35,105 nucleotides of DNA, taken from positions 1 through 35,105 of the forward strand of contig CANOSM010000021.1 of assembly GCA_947569365.1 (NCBI GenBank). Direction: 5' to 3'. The notes below the pieces were generated by a model. It did not search any database, was not told the origin of the DNA, and worked only from the letters and a program-made list of their open reading frames with translations. The translations under genes and the position numbers were made by a program. Shown in pieces: positions 35,052 to 35,105 of this stretch (its first letter is position 1; every line of letters starts with the position of its first letter). This stretch comes from an uncultured Clostridium sp. Lineage in GTDB: Bacteria; Bacillota; Clostridia; TANB77; CAG-508.

Positions 35052-35105
35052 GGGGCTGTAAAAAAAGTCCCAACGAAAAATGAGTTCATATTTTCACTCA
35101 TTTTT
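35052..35105. mobile_element. Possible insertion-sequence end, cut by the window edge
   Basis: GGGGCTGTAAAAAAAGTCCC begins at 35052, a motif resembling terminal inverted repeats of some insertion sequences. It is followed by a perfect hairpin AAAAATGAGT (35076-35085) / ACTCATTTTT (35096-35105) at the last bases. The transposase would lie beyond the window, so this is a pattern-based guess; it could instead be a terminator. Confidence 0.35.

Overview
This window is very AT-rich and reads as chromosome of an uncultured low-GC Bacillota, most likely Clostridia. The evidence is the dense packing, AGGAGG-type ribosome binding sites, AGA as the main arginine codon, a spoIIM-xerD pair as in Bacillus/Clostridium, a Spo0A-type response regulator, a T-box in front of tyrS, and a BceAB/YxeA peptide-resistance module. 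No tRNA, rRNA or CRISPR array was found. Most genes lie on the minus strand.

Layout. 1-5000: a membrane protein, then a minus-strand operon bceA-bceB-yxeA-monofunctional peptidoglycan glycosyltransferase. 5000-9240: an accessory stretch with two XRE regulators, an unknown protein, an HD-domain protein and a decayed Fic-like gene. 9240-15800: lysS, a U32 tRNA-hydroxylation protein (TrhP-like), ppaC (+ strand), a TrmR-like methyltransferase and typA. 16000-20750: a DUF4258/YgiT-finger toxin-antitoxin-like pair, a 20-codon hydrophobic peptide gene between strong hairpins, xerD, spoIIM, an ADP-ribosylglycohydrolase and a DUF3298-like protein. 20900-26100: htpG, a zinc-finger-like unknown, tyrS with T-box leader and a 23-codon leader ORF, and a DUF1385 protein. 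26250-29230: a GT39-like membrane glycosyltransferase and a transglutaminase-like protein. 29370-33320: a minus operon DUF5131-CDF transporter-dxs-decayed HIT-like gene. 33550-35105: a Spo0A-like regulator, a secreted protein with foreign-looking codon use, and what may be the tip of an insertion sequence.

Main observation. Four otherwise intact genes (bceB, typA, the GT39 gene, dxs) are each broken by exactly one +1 frameshift. All four breaks fall at an in-frame CGG codon, as the quadruplets CGGA, CGGA, CGGT and CGGA. Dropping the C leaves a GGA or GGT glycine codon and restores the full-length protein, and in TypA and DXS a glycine is what I expect at that place. I found only three other in-frame CGG codons in recognised genes; all three are read without a shift and all are CGG followed by GTN. 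About nine out-of-frame CGG trinucleotides inside genes cause no shift. The pattern suggests CGG is poorly decoded or unassigned here and that ribosomes skip the C (or read CGGA/CGGT as a four-base glycine codon). Systematic C-insertion sequencing errors before GGN are the main rival explanation.
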